A stretch of DNA of 64,000 nucleotides from JAILLW01 sp045640525 (lineage in GTDB: Bacteria; Bacillota; Clostridia; Lachnospirales; Lachnospiraceae): positions 1 through 64,000 of the forward strand of contig JAZUFE010000058.1 of assembly GCA_045640525.1 (NCBI GenBank). Reading direction: 5' to 3'. Shown one piece after another: positions 35,774 through 44,935 of this stretch. Numbering within the stretch: position 1 is the first letter of the stretch; the number at the start of each line of letters is the position of its first letter. A program made the position numbers and the translations under genes. The notes under the pieces are model-generated. The model searched no databases and was not told where the DNA came from. It saw only the letters and a list, made by a program, of their open reading frames with translations.

Positions 35774-37021
35774 TCAATCATCAAGCGAATGAATGAACAT
35801 TCCGGATAACAGTTTGGGTTCAAACCATGTAGATTTCGGTGGCATCAAAAGTCCCGCATCGGCAACTTTTAAAAGTTCTTCTATCGATGTCGGATACATT
35901 GAAAATGCAAGATGCATATCGTTGTGACAACGCTTCTCCAGTTCCGCAAGTCCGCGAATGCCTCCCACGAAATCTATTCTCTTATCCGTTCTTGGATCTT
36001 CTATTCCGAGTATCGGTTCAAGTAAGTAATCCTGAAGAATCGATACATCAAGTCCCTTAACAGGGTCACTGCTAAAGAGTGCATCCCCTGCACTAAGAAG
36101 GTACCATTTCTCGTCAATATACATTCCGAAAGTTGCCTTCTTATCGGGAGAAACCTGTGAATTCTGTTCAGTAATAGCAAAACCGGCTGATTCCACTTTT
36201 TGGAAAAACTCGTCCTTGGTCAATCCGTTTAAGTCCTTTACCACACGGTTATATGGCATAATGTAGAGTTCGTCTTCGGGGAAAAGCACCGAAAGAAATC
36301 TGTTAAATCCCTCTTCTCCCGAGTAATTAGGGTTTTCTTTTCTTCTCTTGAGTCCGACCTTAACCGCAGAAGCACATCTATGATGTCCATCGGCTATGTA
36401 CGTGCATGGAATTGTTTCGAAAATCTCCTCTATTCTTGCAACCGTATCCGAATCATTAATGATGAATGCTCTGTGACGAATTCCGTCATCATGCGTAAAA
36501 TCATACAAAAGCGCAGAACTGTCATTCTTTACTTCTTCAACTATCTTTTTAAGTTCTTCCTTGGATCTGAAAACCAGGAAAATCGGACCTGTGTGGGCAT
36601 TGGTAGTATCAACATGCTTAATTCTGTCAATCTCTTTGTCTTCTCTGGTATTCTCGTGCTTCTTAATCACGGAATTGATGTAGTCATCTACACTTGAGCA
36701 CGCCACAATTCCCGTTTGAGCTCTTCCGTTCATGGTAAGCTCATATACATAAAAGCAGGGAACTTCATCCTGAATAAGTGTTCCATCGCCAATTTTGGCC
36801 TGCAAAAGCTCTTTGGCTTTTTCATAAACTTGAGGAGCATATGTATCCACTTCATCCGAAAATGCTGTCTCGGCCCTGTCAATTGCCAAAAAGCTCATCG
36901 GATTCTTCTTAACTATCTCAACAGATTCACTCCTGTTATATACATCATAAGGAAGGGCACAAAACTTATCCGATACTTCCTTTGTCGGTCTTATGGCTTT
37001 GAACGCTGTTACTTTAGGCAT
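35774..37021 (-). CDS. DUF1015 family protein
   Basis: A 415-residue cytoplasmic protein with the DUF1015 motifs: FKAIRPTKEVSDKFCALPYDVY at the N-terminus, the YIADGHHRCASA segment with conserved His residues, and the ILGIEDPRTDKRIDFVGG region. The family has conserved His and Asp residues suggesting a metal-dependent enzyme, but no function is established. It lies between proB and holA. Confidence 0.88.
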   Translation of the reverse strand: MPKVTAFKAIRPTKEVSDKFCALPYDVYNRSESVEIVKKNPMSFLAIDRAETAFSDEVDTYAPQVYEKAKELLQAKIGDGTLIQDEVPCFYVYELTMNGRAQTGIVACSSVDDYINSVIKKHENTREDKEIDRIKHVDTTNAHTGPIFLVFRSKEELKKIVEEVKNDSSALLYDFTHDDGIRHRAFIINDSDTVARIEEIFETIPCTYIADGHHRCASAVKVGLKRRKENPNYSGEEGFNRFLSVLFPEDELYIMPYNRVVKDLNGLTKDEFFQKVESAGFAITEQNSQVSPDKKATFGMYIDEKWYLLSAGDALFSSDPVKGLDVSILQDYLLEPILGIEDPRTDKRIDFVGGIRGLAELEKRCHNDMHLAFSMYPTSIEELLKVADAGLLMPPKSTWFEPKLLSGMFIHSLDD

Positions 37022-37040
37022 ATCTTTCTCCTTCTATTCA

Positions 37041-37850
37041 CTATTGTTTTGCTTTAAAAACCGTTCCGATATCTTTACCGTCAAGGATTCTGGACACATC
37101 CACAACATCCTGTCCGTTGCAAATTATCATATCTATTCCTGCCGATGTAGCTATTTTGGCAGCCTCGATTTTGGTTACCATTCCGCCTGTTCCCCATGTT
37201 GTTGTCGCACCTTTGGCAAAATTCTCCGTATCCTTCAGTGAATCCGCATCAACACATTCAATAAACTCGGCATTCGGATTAAGTTTGGGATTATCCGTAT
37301 AAAGTCCGTCAATGTCCGATAACAATATCAGCAAATCCGCACCGACAAGCTCCGCAACTATGGCCGAAAGCGTATCATTATCACCGAACACTTCATTCAG
37401 AATCTGATCCGTAGATACCGGATCGTTCTCGTTAAGAATCGGAATAACATGCATATCAAACAGCTCTCTTAATGTGTTTTGAGCATTTTCTCTGCTTATC
37501 TCGTTAGTAAGCGTATGCTTGGTAACCATCAACTGAGCTATCGTCTGATTGTACTCCGAAAACATTTTCTGATATATATTCATAAGTCTGGCCTGACCTA
37601 CAGCAGCGCACGCCTGCTTAATCGGAAGTTCGGTCGGCTTATTCTTGATTCCCAATGCCGTTCTTCCTGCTCCGATAGCACCTGAAGAAACCAATAAAAC
37701 ATCTTTTCCGCGCTTTCTGATGTCAGATAGAACCATTGCAAGTTTATCCAGTTTAAGCAGATTAATCTCGCCTGTTTCTTCATGTGTAACATTGGATGTT
37801 CCTATCTTAACAACAATTCTTTTCTTATCTTTTAAGAAATCTCTGTTCAT
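37041..37850 (-). CDS. proB: Glutamate 5-kinase, short form
   Basis: ProB phosphorylates glutamate, the first step of proline synthesis. The amino-acid-kinase fold shows VVKIGTSNV, LVSSGAIGAG, NENDPVST and the late TWGTGGMVTKIEAAK motif. At 269 residues it lacks the C-terminal PUA domain of the long form. The ATG at 37850 has GGAGG 5 nt upstream. No proA is adjacent. Confidence 0.96.
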   Translation of the reverse strand: MNRDFLKDKKRIVVKIGTSNVTHEETGEINLLKLDKLAMVLSDIRKRGKDVLLVSSGAIGAGRTALGIKNKPTELPIKQACAAVGQARLMNIYQKMFSEYNQTIAQLMVTKHTLTNEISRENAQNTLRELFDMHVIPILNENDPVSTDQILNEVFGDNDTLSAIVAELVGADLLILLSDIDGLYTDNPKLNPNAEFIECVDADSLKDTENFAKGATTTWGTGGMVTKIEAAKIATSAGIDMIICNGQDVVDVSRILDGKDIGTVFKAKQ

Positions 37851-37916
37851 TCCAACCTCCGAATCGGCAGCCAAACATATATGCCTTGGCTAAACCGCCA
37901 ATCTTGCACCTCTAGC

Positions 37917-37945
37917 ATTATAGTATAGTAACTTTTACAAGTCAA
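37917..37945 (-). promoter_or_regulatory. proB: Promoter of proB-DUF1015-holA
   Basis: TTGACT (37940-37945) and perfect TATAAT (37917-37922) are 17 bp apart on the minus strand. The leader of about 60 nt contains an AGCCAA/TTGGCT inverted repeat. Confidence 0.82.
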
Positions 37946-38056
37946 AATCATCTTGGTTCTTGTCTTCGGTTTTATATTCGCCCCCCAAAAACGATTTTTC
38001 TGCGTTCGGGCACTTTCATCTCGGCACTTGAAGAACGAGGATTGCCGCTTGTTATC

Positions 38057-39298
38057 CTAAAACGACATATATTTCAAAAACATATCCTTAAATGCACTTT
38101 CTTCATCGAGCGGAACGGTCAATGTAGTATCTTTTAGTTCCATTGCGCGTGTTATTAAATCATCATCCACAAGCATTGCAACTGCTCCAAGTCCCGCAAG
38201 GTTGCCACTTTGCTCGATTTTCTTTGGGGTGATATCGGGAAGCAGTCCAAGCTTTATTGCACTATCTATCGTTATATGATTTCCAAACGCTCCCGCAAGA
38301 TGAATTTTTCCAATGACCGATGAAGTCAATTTTTTCATGGAAATCAGTATTTCAATTCCGGATCTGATAGCTGATTTTGCAAGTTGAACATTTCTAATAT
38401 CTTCCTGAGTGATGATAACCGATTGGGTCAATTTAAAATATCTACAAGATGTAGTATGCAGCCCATCATGCATATCAGATGTTTTTTCGCATATCGCGGC
38501 TGCCAGTTTATATGGTACCTTTTTCTCCAATGCCTCTTTCTTGCTGATTATGTAACCCGTGTTATCAATTATGCCGGCATCCAATAGGCAGGCCATCAGG
38601 GAAAGTATTCCCGAACCACAAATACCAACAGGCGTTACTTCACTTATCGTATGAAGAACAATGTCGCTATTCATGTCGACTCCATTAGTCAACGTCACGT
38701 AATCTATTGCACCCGAGGCAGCCCGCATTCCGCATGTAATTCCCGCACCTTCAAGTGCCGGACCTGCTGCTGCGGATGTTGCAAGATTTCCTTCATAATC
38801 AAAGAGAACTATCTCTGTATTGGTTCCGATATCAACCAGCAATTCCACGTCATCGTTTTTTCTTTGACTATCAACCATCAGCATGGCCGAAAGCGCGTCG
38901 GCCCCCACATAATTACCGATGCTCGGCAGTTTAATCACATCATTGCATATATCCTCAAAGGATACCGATGCAATACTTCCCATTATTACAGGATTACCTA
39001 CCAGCAGGATTTTGGAAATCGTACCTTGCGCTAATTGAAATCCAATGGAGTTCAACAATTCTTCAGTGATTTCAACAATGCCGCGTTTTAGGGCATTCGC
39101 CATGAGTTCCACGTTCTTTTTTGATTTGGTAACAAACGTTATTCTGCTTATCACATCGTCGCCATACTCGGTTTGCGGATTCGTCAGTGAAAAAGTGCTG
39201 ACGACTTTGCAAGATACATCTGAGCACAGATAACCGACCAATGTAGTTGTTCCCAGGTCATATGCTATTGAATAATGCTGCGTCACATCTTCATTCAT
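38057..39298 (-). CDS. ASKHA-domain protein related to corrinoid-protein reductive activators, ferredoxin domain absent
   Basis: The protein begins directly with an actin-like ATPase fold (IAYDLGTTTLVGYL) and carries the LVDIGTNTEIVLFD, GPALEGAGITCGMRA, GICGSGILSLMACLLDAG and KIHLAGAFGNHI motifs of the C-terminal domain of RACo/MtgC-like activators of corrinoid methyltransferases. Those proteins usually have an N-terminal 2Fe-2S domain, which is missing here. The start at 39298 is preferred because family similarity begins there; the ORF extends 34 codons further with no ribosome binding site at either start. No corrinoid protein or methyltransferase is nearby, so the partner is unknown. Confidence 0.78.
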   Translation of the reverse strand: MNEDVTQHYSIAYDLGTTTLVGYLCSDVSCKVVSTFSLTNPQTEYGDDVISRITFVTKSKKNVELMANALKRGIVEITEELLNSIGFQLAQGTISKILLVGNPVIMGSIASVSFEDICNDVIKLPSIGNYVGADALSAMLMVDSQRKNDDVELLVDIGTNTEIVLFDYEGNLATSAAAGPALEGAGITCGMRAASGAIDYVTLTNGVDMNSDIVLHTISEVTPVGICGSGILSLMACLLDAGIIDNTGYIISKKEALEKKVPYKLAAAICEKTSDMHDGLHTTSCRYFKLTQSVIITQEDIRNVQLAKSAIRSGIEILISMKKLTSSVIGKIHLAGAFGNHITIDSAIKLGLLPDITPKKIEQSGNLAGLGAVAMLVDDDLITRAMELKDTTLTVPLDEESAFKDMFLKYMSF

Positions 39299-39407
39299 AA
39301 TTAGAGAATACCATATTTTGTGCCACAGTACACACGGTTTTCCGAATATATTGTATATTTGGTCATTTACCTTGTATTTTTGACCGTTTTCTTTTATCAT
39401 ACTACTT

Positions 39408-40295
39408 ATGTGGATAGCTAATAATTGGAAAGATTACGAAGTAATCGACACCTCTTCCGGCGAAAAGCTGGAAAGATGGGGTAAATACATACTGTTACGT
39501 CCCGACCCGCAGGTCATTTGGTCAACTCCCAAAACTGCTCCCATGTGGAAGAAGTTAAACGGACACTATCACAGAAGTTCCAAGGGTGGCGGTGAATGGG
39601 AATTCTTTGATTTACCGGAAGAATGGTCGATTAAATACAATTCTCTTACATTTAATTTGAAACCTTTTAGTTTCAAGCATACCGGTCTTTTCCCCGAACA
39701 GGCTGTAAATTGGGATTGGTTCGGTCAGATAATTCGGGAATCATTAAAAGACGGTAAATATACAAATGAACGTCCGTTCAAAGTTCTCAATCTTTTCGCC
39801 TATACCGGAGGAGCAACTTTGGCCGCCGCAAGTGCCGGCGCCCAGGTTACACATGTGGATGCCTCCAAGGGGATGGTCAATTGGGCCAAAGAAAACGCCG
39901 TTTCATCAGGGTTAAAAGATGCACCTATCAGATGGTTGGTAGATGATTGTGTTAAATTTGTGGAGCGGGAAATAAGACGCGGAAATAAGTATGACGGAAT
40001 AATTATGGACCCTCCTTCTTACGGAAGAGGACCGAAAGGCGAAATTTGGAAGATTGAAGACAGTGTATACCCGTTTATGGAATTGTGCGCTGAAATTCTT
40101 GCCGACGACGCCAAATTCTTTTTAATTAATTCATATACCACCGGTCTTCAACCGGCCGTTCTTAATTATATGTTAAGCACATTGCTTCTTAAAAGATTCG
40201 GGGGCAAAGTAGAAGCTTCGGAAATCGGCCTTCCGGTTTCATGCAATAATCTGGTTCTCCCATGCGGAGCTTCCGGACGTTGGAGTAAACAATAA
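39408..40295 (+). CDS. SAM-dependent methyltransferase, RlmI/RlmK-like
   Basis: A class I methyltransferase of 295 residues: VLNLFAYTGGATLAAASAGA (SAM loop), THVDASKGMVNWAKENA, WLVDDCVKFVEREIRRG and the catalytic-site DPPSYGRG motif. This is the pattern of the 23S rRNA cytosine-C5 methyltransferase superfamily, though the N-terminal PUA domain of RlmI is replaced by a short unrelated region. The target is probably rRNA. The ATG lies very close to a possible -10 (TATCAT), so the leader is short. Confidence 0.85.
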   Translation: MWIANNWKDYEVIDTSSGEKLERWGKYILLRPDPQVIWSTPKTAPMWKKLNGHYHRSSKGGGEWEFFDLPEEWSIKYNSLTFNLKPFSFKHTGLFPEQAVNWDWFGQIIRESLKDGKYTNERPFKVLNLFAYTGGATLAAASAGAQVTHVDASKGMVNWAKENAVSSGLKDAPIRWLVDDCVKFVEREIRRGNKYDGIIMDPPSYGRGPKGEIWKIEDSVYPFMELCAEILADDAKFFLINSYTTGLQPAVLNYMLSTLLLKRFGGKVEASEIGLPVSCNNLVLPCGASGRWSKQ

Positions 40296-40316
40296 TATTT
40301 TAGGAGAGATATATTA

Positions 40317-41402
40317 ATGAGTAAAATTATTTTGACCGGAGACAGACCGACCGGTCGCCTTCATGTCGGACATTATGTAGGTTCATTAAGAAGAAGAGTT
40401 GAATTGCAGAACTCCGGAGAATTTGACAAAGTTTTCATTATGATAGCCGATGCGCAGGCTCTTACGGACAATGCCGAAAATCCCGGCAAAGTCAGAGACA
40501 ATATCATCGAAGTTGCCCTTGACTATCTTTCATGTGGAATTGACCCTCAAAAATCAACAATAATGATTCAATCACATATCAGCGAATTGACGGAACTGGC
40601 ATTCTACTATATGAATCTGGTTACGGTATCAAGACTTGAACGTAATCCTACAATCAAGTCCGAAATACAAATGCGTAATTTTCAAACTAGCATACCTGTA
40701 GGTTTCTACACCTATCCCATTTCTCAGGCGGCGGATATAACTGCTTTTAAGGCTACAACTGTTCCCGCAGGTGAAGATCAAATGCCGATGGTCGAACAAA
40801 CACAGGAAATCGTGCATAAGTTCAATTCTGTATACGGCGAAACTTTGGTTGAACCCAAGATTCTTCTTCCCGATAATAAAGCCTGTCTCAGACTCCCCGG
40901 AACGGACGGAATGGCTAAAATGAGCAAATCCTTGGGTAACTGCATATACCTGTCCGACACAGAAGAAGATATCAAGAAAAAAGTCATGTCGATGTATACC
41001 GACCCTACTCATCTTCAGGTTTCGGATCCCGGACACGTTGAAGGAAACCCTGTATTCATTTACCTTGATGCTTTTTGCAAGGATGACATGTTTGCTGAAT
41101 ACTGCCCCGACTATACCTGCCTTCAGGAAATGAAAGATCACTATACTCGTGGCGGATTGGGTGATGTTAAGGTTAAAAAATTCCTTAATAACGTACTTCA
41201 GGAAACATTGGCTCCTATTCGTGCTTCACGCTCCGAATGGGAAAAGGATATTCCGGCAATTTATGAAATACTTCACAAGGGTTCGATAGCAGCCAAGGAA
41301 GTTGCCGCCAACACACTCTCGGAAGTTAAAAATGCAATGAAAATTAATTACTTCGATGACAAAGAGCTGATTAATGCCCAATCATTGAAGTACGCAAAAT
41401 AA
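40317..41402 (+). CDS. trpS: Tryptophan--tRNA ligase
   Basis: A class I synthetase with the HIGH-like RLHVGHYVGS, the KMSKSLGN loop and the GEDQMPMVEQTQEI segment. Length 361 is slightly longer than the compact bacterial form (about 330). GGAGA precedes the ATG, 21 bp after the methyltransferase gene. No T-box leader is seen. Confidence 0.96.
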   Translation: MSKIILTGDRPTGRLHVGHYVGSLRRRVELQNSGEFDKVFIMIADAQALTDNAENPGKVRDNIIEVALDYLSCGIDPQKSTIMIQSHISELTELAFYYMNLVTVSRLERNPTIKSEIQMRNFQTSIPVGFYTYPISQAADITAFKATTVPAGEDQMPMVEQTQEIVHKFNSVYGETLVEPKILLPDNKACLRLPGTDGMAKMSKSLGNCIYLSDTEEDIKKKVMSMYTDPTHLQVSDPGHVEGNPVFIYLDAFCKDDMFAEYCPDYTCLQEMKDHYTRGGLGDVKVKKFLNNVLQETLAPIRASRSEWEKDIPAIYEILHKGSIAAKEVAANTLSEVKNAMKINYFDDKELINAQSLKYAK

Positions 41403-41477
41403 ATTCGTGTTTTAATTTTTGCAACGATTTTTAGGGATGTATCGTTATAAATATCATACGTTTTGGAGGTTTTCTTT

Positions 41478-41948
41478 TTGAAGGCATTTAATGTTGAAAG
41501 CACCAAAAACTTCATGAAAGAGTTATTGGTCGGTTCCAGATTTGACGAGTTTTTGCTTGAAGAAGCTACCATCAAAACCTATAACACATTTTCAATAGAC
41601 GGAAGAATAATCCCTGAATTCTTCGATGATTATGAATTCGGCTATGAATTCTCTCTATGGAAAAATATGAAAGGAATCTGTTTTGACCTCATTAAAGGAA
41701 AACAGATTCCTGTTTCATTTCACTTTATTCTTCAATCAACACCGGAACTCGTTGAGCAGATTCTCAAATCCGGAGATTCATCAACTTCTCCCGAGTCAAT
41801 CAAGAGTTTTACGTTAAATATCAAGTTCGTCAGTGGTGAGATAACACTCGTTACCGCTACTTCGTTCAACACTTTCGTGATGGACAAAACACCCGATATA
41901 CTTTGGGATAAATATATCGAAAGCTTCCTTAATGACCTGCTTTTATAG
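41478..41948 (+). CDS. Conserved hypothetical protein, DUF5721-like
   Basis: A 156-residue cytoplasmic protein starting at a TTG (41478), with GGAGG 8 nt upstream; an upstream in-frame TTG overlaps the ribosome binding site and is unlikely. It begins LKAFNVESTKNFMKELL and has alternating strands and helices. I recall it only as a Lachnospiraceae family of unknown function (possibly DUF5721). Its end overlaps the convergent kinase gene by 6 bp. Confidence 0.72.
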   Translation: MKAFNVESTKNFMKELLVGSRFDEFLLEEATIKTYNTFSIDGRIIPEFFDDYEFGYEFSLWKNMKGICFDLIKGKQIPVSFHFILQSTPELVEQILKSGDSSTSPESIKSFTLNIKFVSGEITLVTATSFNTFVMDKTPDILWDKYIESFLNDLLL

Positions 41949-44780
41949 TATTTGGGTCATAAACTGTGTCTTCTCCTTTATCTCATCAAGTTCAACATCC
42001 CTAACCATGATATCCAAGTCATCTATCATTTCTTTGACATCTTCGGTAGGCATCTTATATTTTTTTAAGTTGTCCATGCATTCATCAATGGCATCCATAT
42101 CGAAATCTTCTGCTGCCTGATGCATTTTCTGCAATTCGTTCTTAATTGTTGCAACCGGCACTTCTTCCTTATCTCCCGAATTGCCCGCACCTGCATCAAA
42201 GTATCCTAAAGTTTCTTTATAGGAACGATACATTTCCATCAAAACAGGTGTTTTGGAATTAATAGCCTCCATATCCTGTGCATTACCGGCCATTTCCATT
42301 TCGTATGCCAATTCAGATAATTTGGTTGCACCTATCATCCTCGCTGTACTCTTTAATGCATGAACTTCGACCGTATAGGTTTTGATGTCATTCTGAGACA
42401 GTAATTCCTCGATCTTGGCCGCCTTTGTATCAATCAATTTGTAGAAATCCTCCAAAACCGACTCATACAGTTCCTCGGTGCCGCAATACTGAATTCCTAT
42501 GCTACGATCCAATTCTCCACCCATATCTTTATCCTCCTCATTATTATTTTCTTTATTCGTATCGCTTTGGCTTTTCGCCTCAACGTTTACTTCTTCCGTT
42601 GTACCATTCTCAATTATCAGTTCTTTAGGAAGCCATTTTCGCATCACATCCCCTATATCTTTAACAGATATGGGTTTAGCCACAAAATCGTTCATTCCTG
42701 CATTTAAGAACAAATCCTTGGCTCCGTTAATCGCATTCGCAGTCAGTGCCACTATCGGAATTCTCTTGAAGTATTCACCGTCAAATTCACGTATTCGCTG
42801 TGTAGCCTCAATTCCATCCATCACAGGCATCATATGGTCCATCAGAACCAAATCATAATGATTCTCGGATATTCGCTTCAACGCAACAAGTCCGTTATCA
42901 GCAACATCCACCTGCATTTTGAACGGTGCAAGCAAGCCTACTGCAACCTTAACATTGATCTCATTATCATCAACCAAAAGAATGCGTGCATCGGGAGCAG
43001 CAAAGCTTAACAGATTTTCACTTCTTTGAGTATACTGATAACTGCTTGCAAGAGTCGCATCAACTATCTTCTGCGATACAATAATGTCAAATTCCGAGCC
43101 TTTTCCATATTCAGACTTAACCGATATGTTTCCGCCCATCATCTCAATAAGCTGTTTGGTTATTGTAAGTCCGAGTCCGGTTCCTTCTTTGGCATGATTA
43201 CGCTTGGCATCAAGCTGACCAAATGATTCAAACAGTTTCGCCATCTCTTCTTCCCTGATTCCGGTTCCCGTATCAATTACCGAAATCTTGAGAGTAACCG
43301 TATCGTAGCGCTTATCAACAATATCCACACACAATTTGACATATCCGACATCCGTAAATTTGATGGCGTTATTCACCAAATTCACTATACACTGACGTAT
43401 TCTTACCGAATCGCCGAACAGTTTGGCCGGCAGTTTCTCATCTATCTCATAAATCAGTCGAAGCGGCTTATCCCCGATTCGAGTTCTAAACAGCAATTTC
43501 ATATCTTCAAGCATCGGAAGCGATTCGTACTCATCTTCAACAATACTCATTTTCCCGGATTCAATTTTGGAGAAATCCAAAATATCATTAATGATATCAA
43601 GCAACGCCATACCCGATGTTCTGATGTTCTGAAGATAAGTCCCCTTCTGTTCATCCGCTTCCATCTGCAGAAGAATATCCGTCATTCCGACAATTCCGGT
43701 CATCGGAGTCCGTATCTCATGCGACATACTTGAAAGGAAATTCGACTTGGCTGAATTGGCCTCATCCGCCCTATCACGCTCTGCTTCGATCTGTTTGGTA
43801 TAATTCTCCGTTTCGGTAATATCATCCATCAAATACAGCTTACCGCGATATATATTACCTTGAAAGAGTTCCTCATAGGACAAAGCATATACTCTGTCAT
43901 GAACCACCAACTTTTCTTTATTCTTGGCCCTTGTGTCAAGATCGGTGAATAGTCCTGATTCACCTGCAGGCGAATACAACTTAATGCCCGGAAGAAGCTC
44001 TTTGGCCGTTTCATTAACATATGATACGGTATTATATGCATCAATAACCAAAATGCCATCTTTCAGATTATCAACCAAATTATCCTTAACCATATCTTCG
44101 GTAGCAATAAGGTTATACTTGAACATAGCAATTATCATGAATATCGAACTTAATACAATGCCTATATTCGTAGTATCAAAGCCCTGCGTTATACCTGTAA
44201 GGAATATTCCCATTCCGATAACCGAAAGCAAGGGAGCCGCAATCAGGAAGAATAACTGCTTCTTTTCTTCCGGCGAGCGCATCTTGGGAAGATTTTTGAT
44301 TATTATTGCGACACTTACTATTGCATATACAAGCGGAATTGACTGATATATATAGTAAACCGCCCCGTGCCCGTATACATTATGCGGGAATAATCCGGTT
44401 GTTACGAAATCAACCGAAGAATAGTACAGATGGTGCAATTTATTGGTGCATACTATGAACCATGTCAAGGAGTGAACAATTATTATCAATGTCGGCAGGA
44501 ATTTAGGAACTTTGCAGTGACAGAATCTCAGCACAAACAAAAGTAATGCCGCCGGAATAAAACATTTACCCAAATATAGCATCTGAGTTGCCGTATAAGC
44601 CGCTTCGGAAGATGTGGCTGTCATTTCCATCAAATATCCCGCATTGTTAACAAGGCAGCTTATCAGATAGAAAAAGATATATGCATGCATTTTAGTTTTG
44701 ATTTTGGAAAATACATATATCGTTTCCAAAAGCAGTAAAACTACAGATATTTCCAAAACCGATCGCAAAAAGACATACAT
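41943..44780 (-). CDS. Hybrid sensor histidine kinase with 7TM sensor, receiver and Hpt domains
   Basis: The 945 residues show six or seven transmembrane helices (1-225, histidine-kinase N-terminal 7TM type), a PAS-like linker (about 235-325), HisKA with phospho-acceptor His in FLSSMSHEIRTPM (about 354), HATPase (NAIKF, DTGTGI, GTGLGL), a receiver domain (LLVDDNEIN, acceptor Asp in LVLMDHMMPVMDG) and an Hpt domain (EVHALKSTARMIGA). It is a complete phosphorelay in one chain with no output regulator encoded beside it. Signal unknown. Confidence 0.95.
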   Translation of the reverse strand: MYVFLRSVLEISVVLLLLETIYVFSKIKTKMHAYIFFYLISCLVNNAGYLMEMTATSSEAAYTATQMLYLGKCFIPAALLLFVLRFCHCKVPKFLPTLIIIVHSLTWFIVCTNKLHHLYYSSVDFVTTGLFPHNVYGHGAVYYIYQSIPLVYAIVSVAIIIKNLPKMRSPEEKKQLFFLIAAPLLSVIGMGIFLTGITQGFDTTNIGIVLSSIFMIIAMFKYNLIATEDMVKDNLVDNLKDGILVIDAYNTVSYVNETAKELLPGIKLYSPAGESGLFTDLDTRAKNKEKLVVHDRVYALSYEELFQGNIYRGKLYLMDDITETENYTKQIEAERDRADEANSAKSNFLSSMSHEIRTPMTGIVGMTDILLQMEADEQKGTYLQNIRTSGMALLDIINDILDFSKIESGKMSIVEDEYESLPMLEDMKLLFRTRIGDKPLRLIYEIDEKLPAKLFGDSVRIRQCIVNLVNNAIKFTDVGYVKLCVDIVDKRYDTVTLKISVIDTGTGIREEEMAKLFESFGQLDAKRNHAKEGTGLGLTITKQLIEMMGGNISVKSEYGKGSEFDIIVSQKIVDATLASSYQYTQRSENLLSFAAPDARILLVDDNEINVKVAVGLLAPFKMQVDVADNGLVALKRISENHYDLVLMDHMMPVMDGIEATQRIREFDGEYFKRIPIVALTANAINGAKDLFLNAGMNDFVAKPISVKDIGDVMRKWLPKELIIENGTTEEVNVEAKSQSDTNKENNNEEDKDMGGELDRSIGIQYCGTEELYESVLEDFYKLIDTKAAKIEELLSQNDIKTYTVEVHALKSTARMIGATKLSELAYEMEMAGNAQDMEAINSKTPVLMEMYRSYKETLGYFDAGAGNSGDKEEVPVATIKNELQKMHQAAEDFDMDAIDECMDNLKKYKMPTEDVKEMIDDLDIMVRDVELDEIKEKTQFMTQIL

Positions 44781-44935
44781 GTTCGTTCCCCCATGTTACA
44801 TGCAACTATATGGTATAATTGTACCACAAAAGAAGATTTTTAGCCATTTTATCTTAATATTTGAGCAATTCGGCATAACTCGGTTTTTCTTGAAAAATGC
44901 GCGCTTTTGGTGGATAATAACTGAGGTGATTTACC

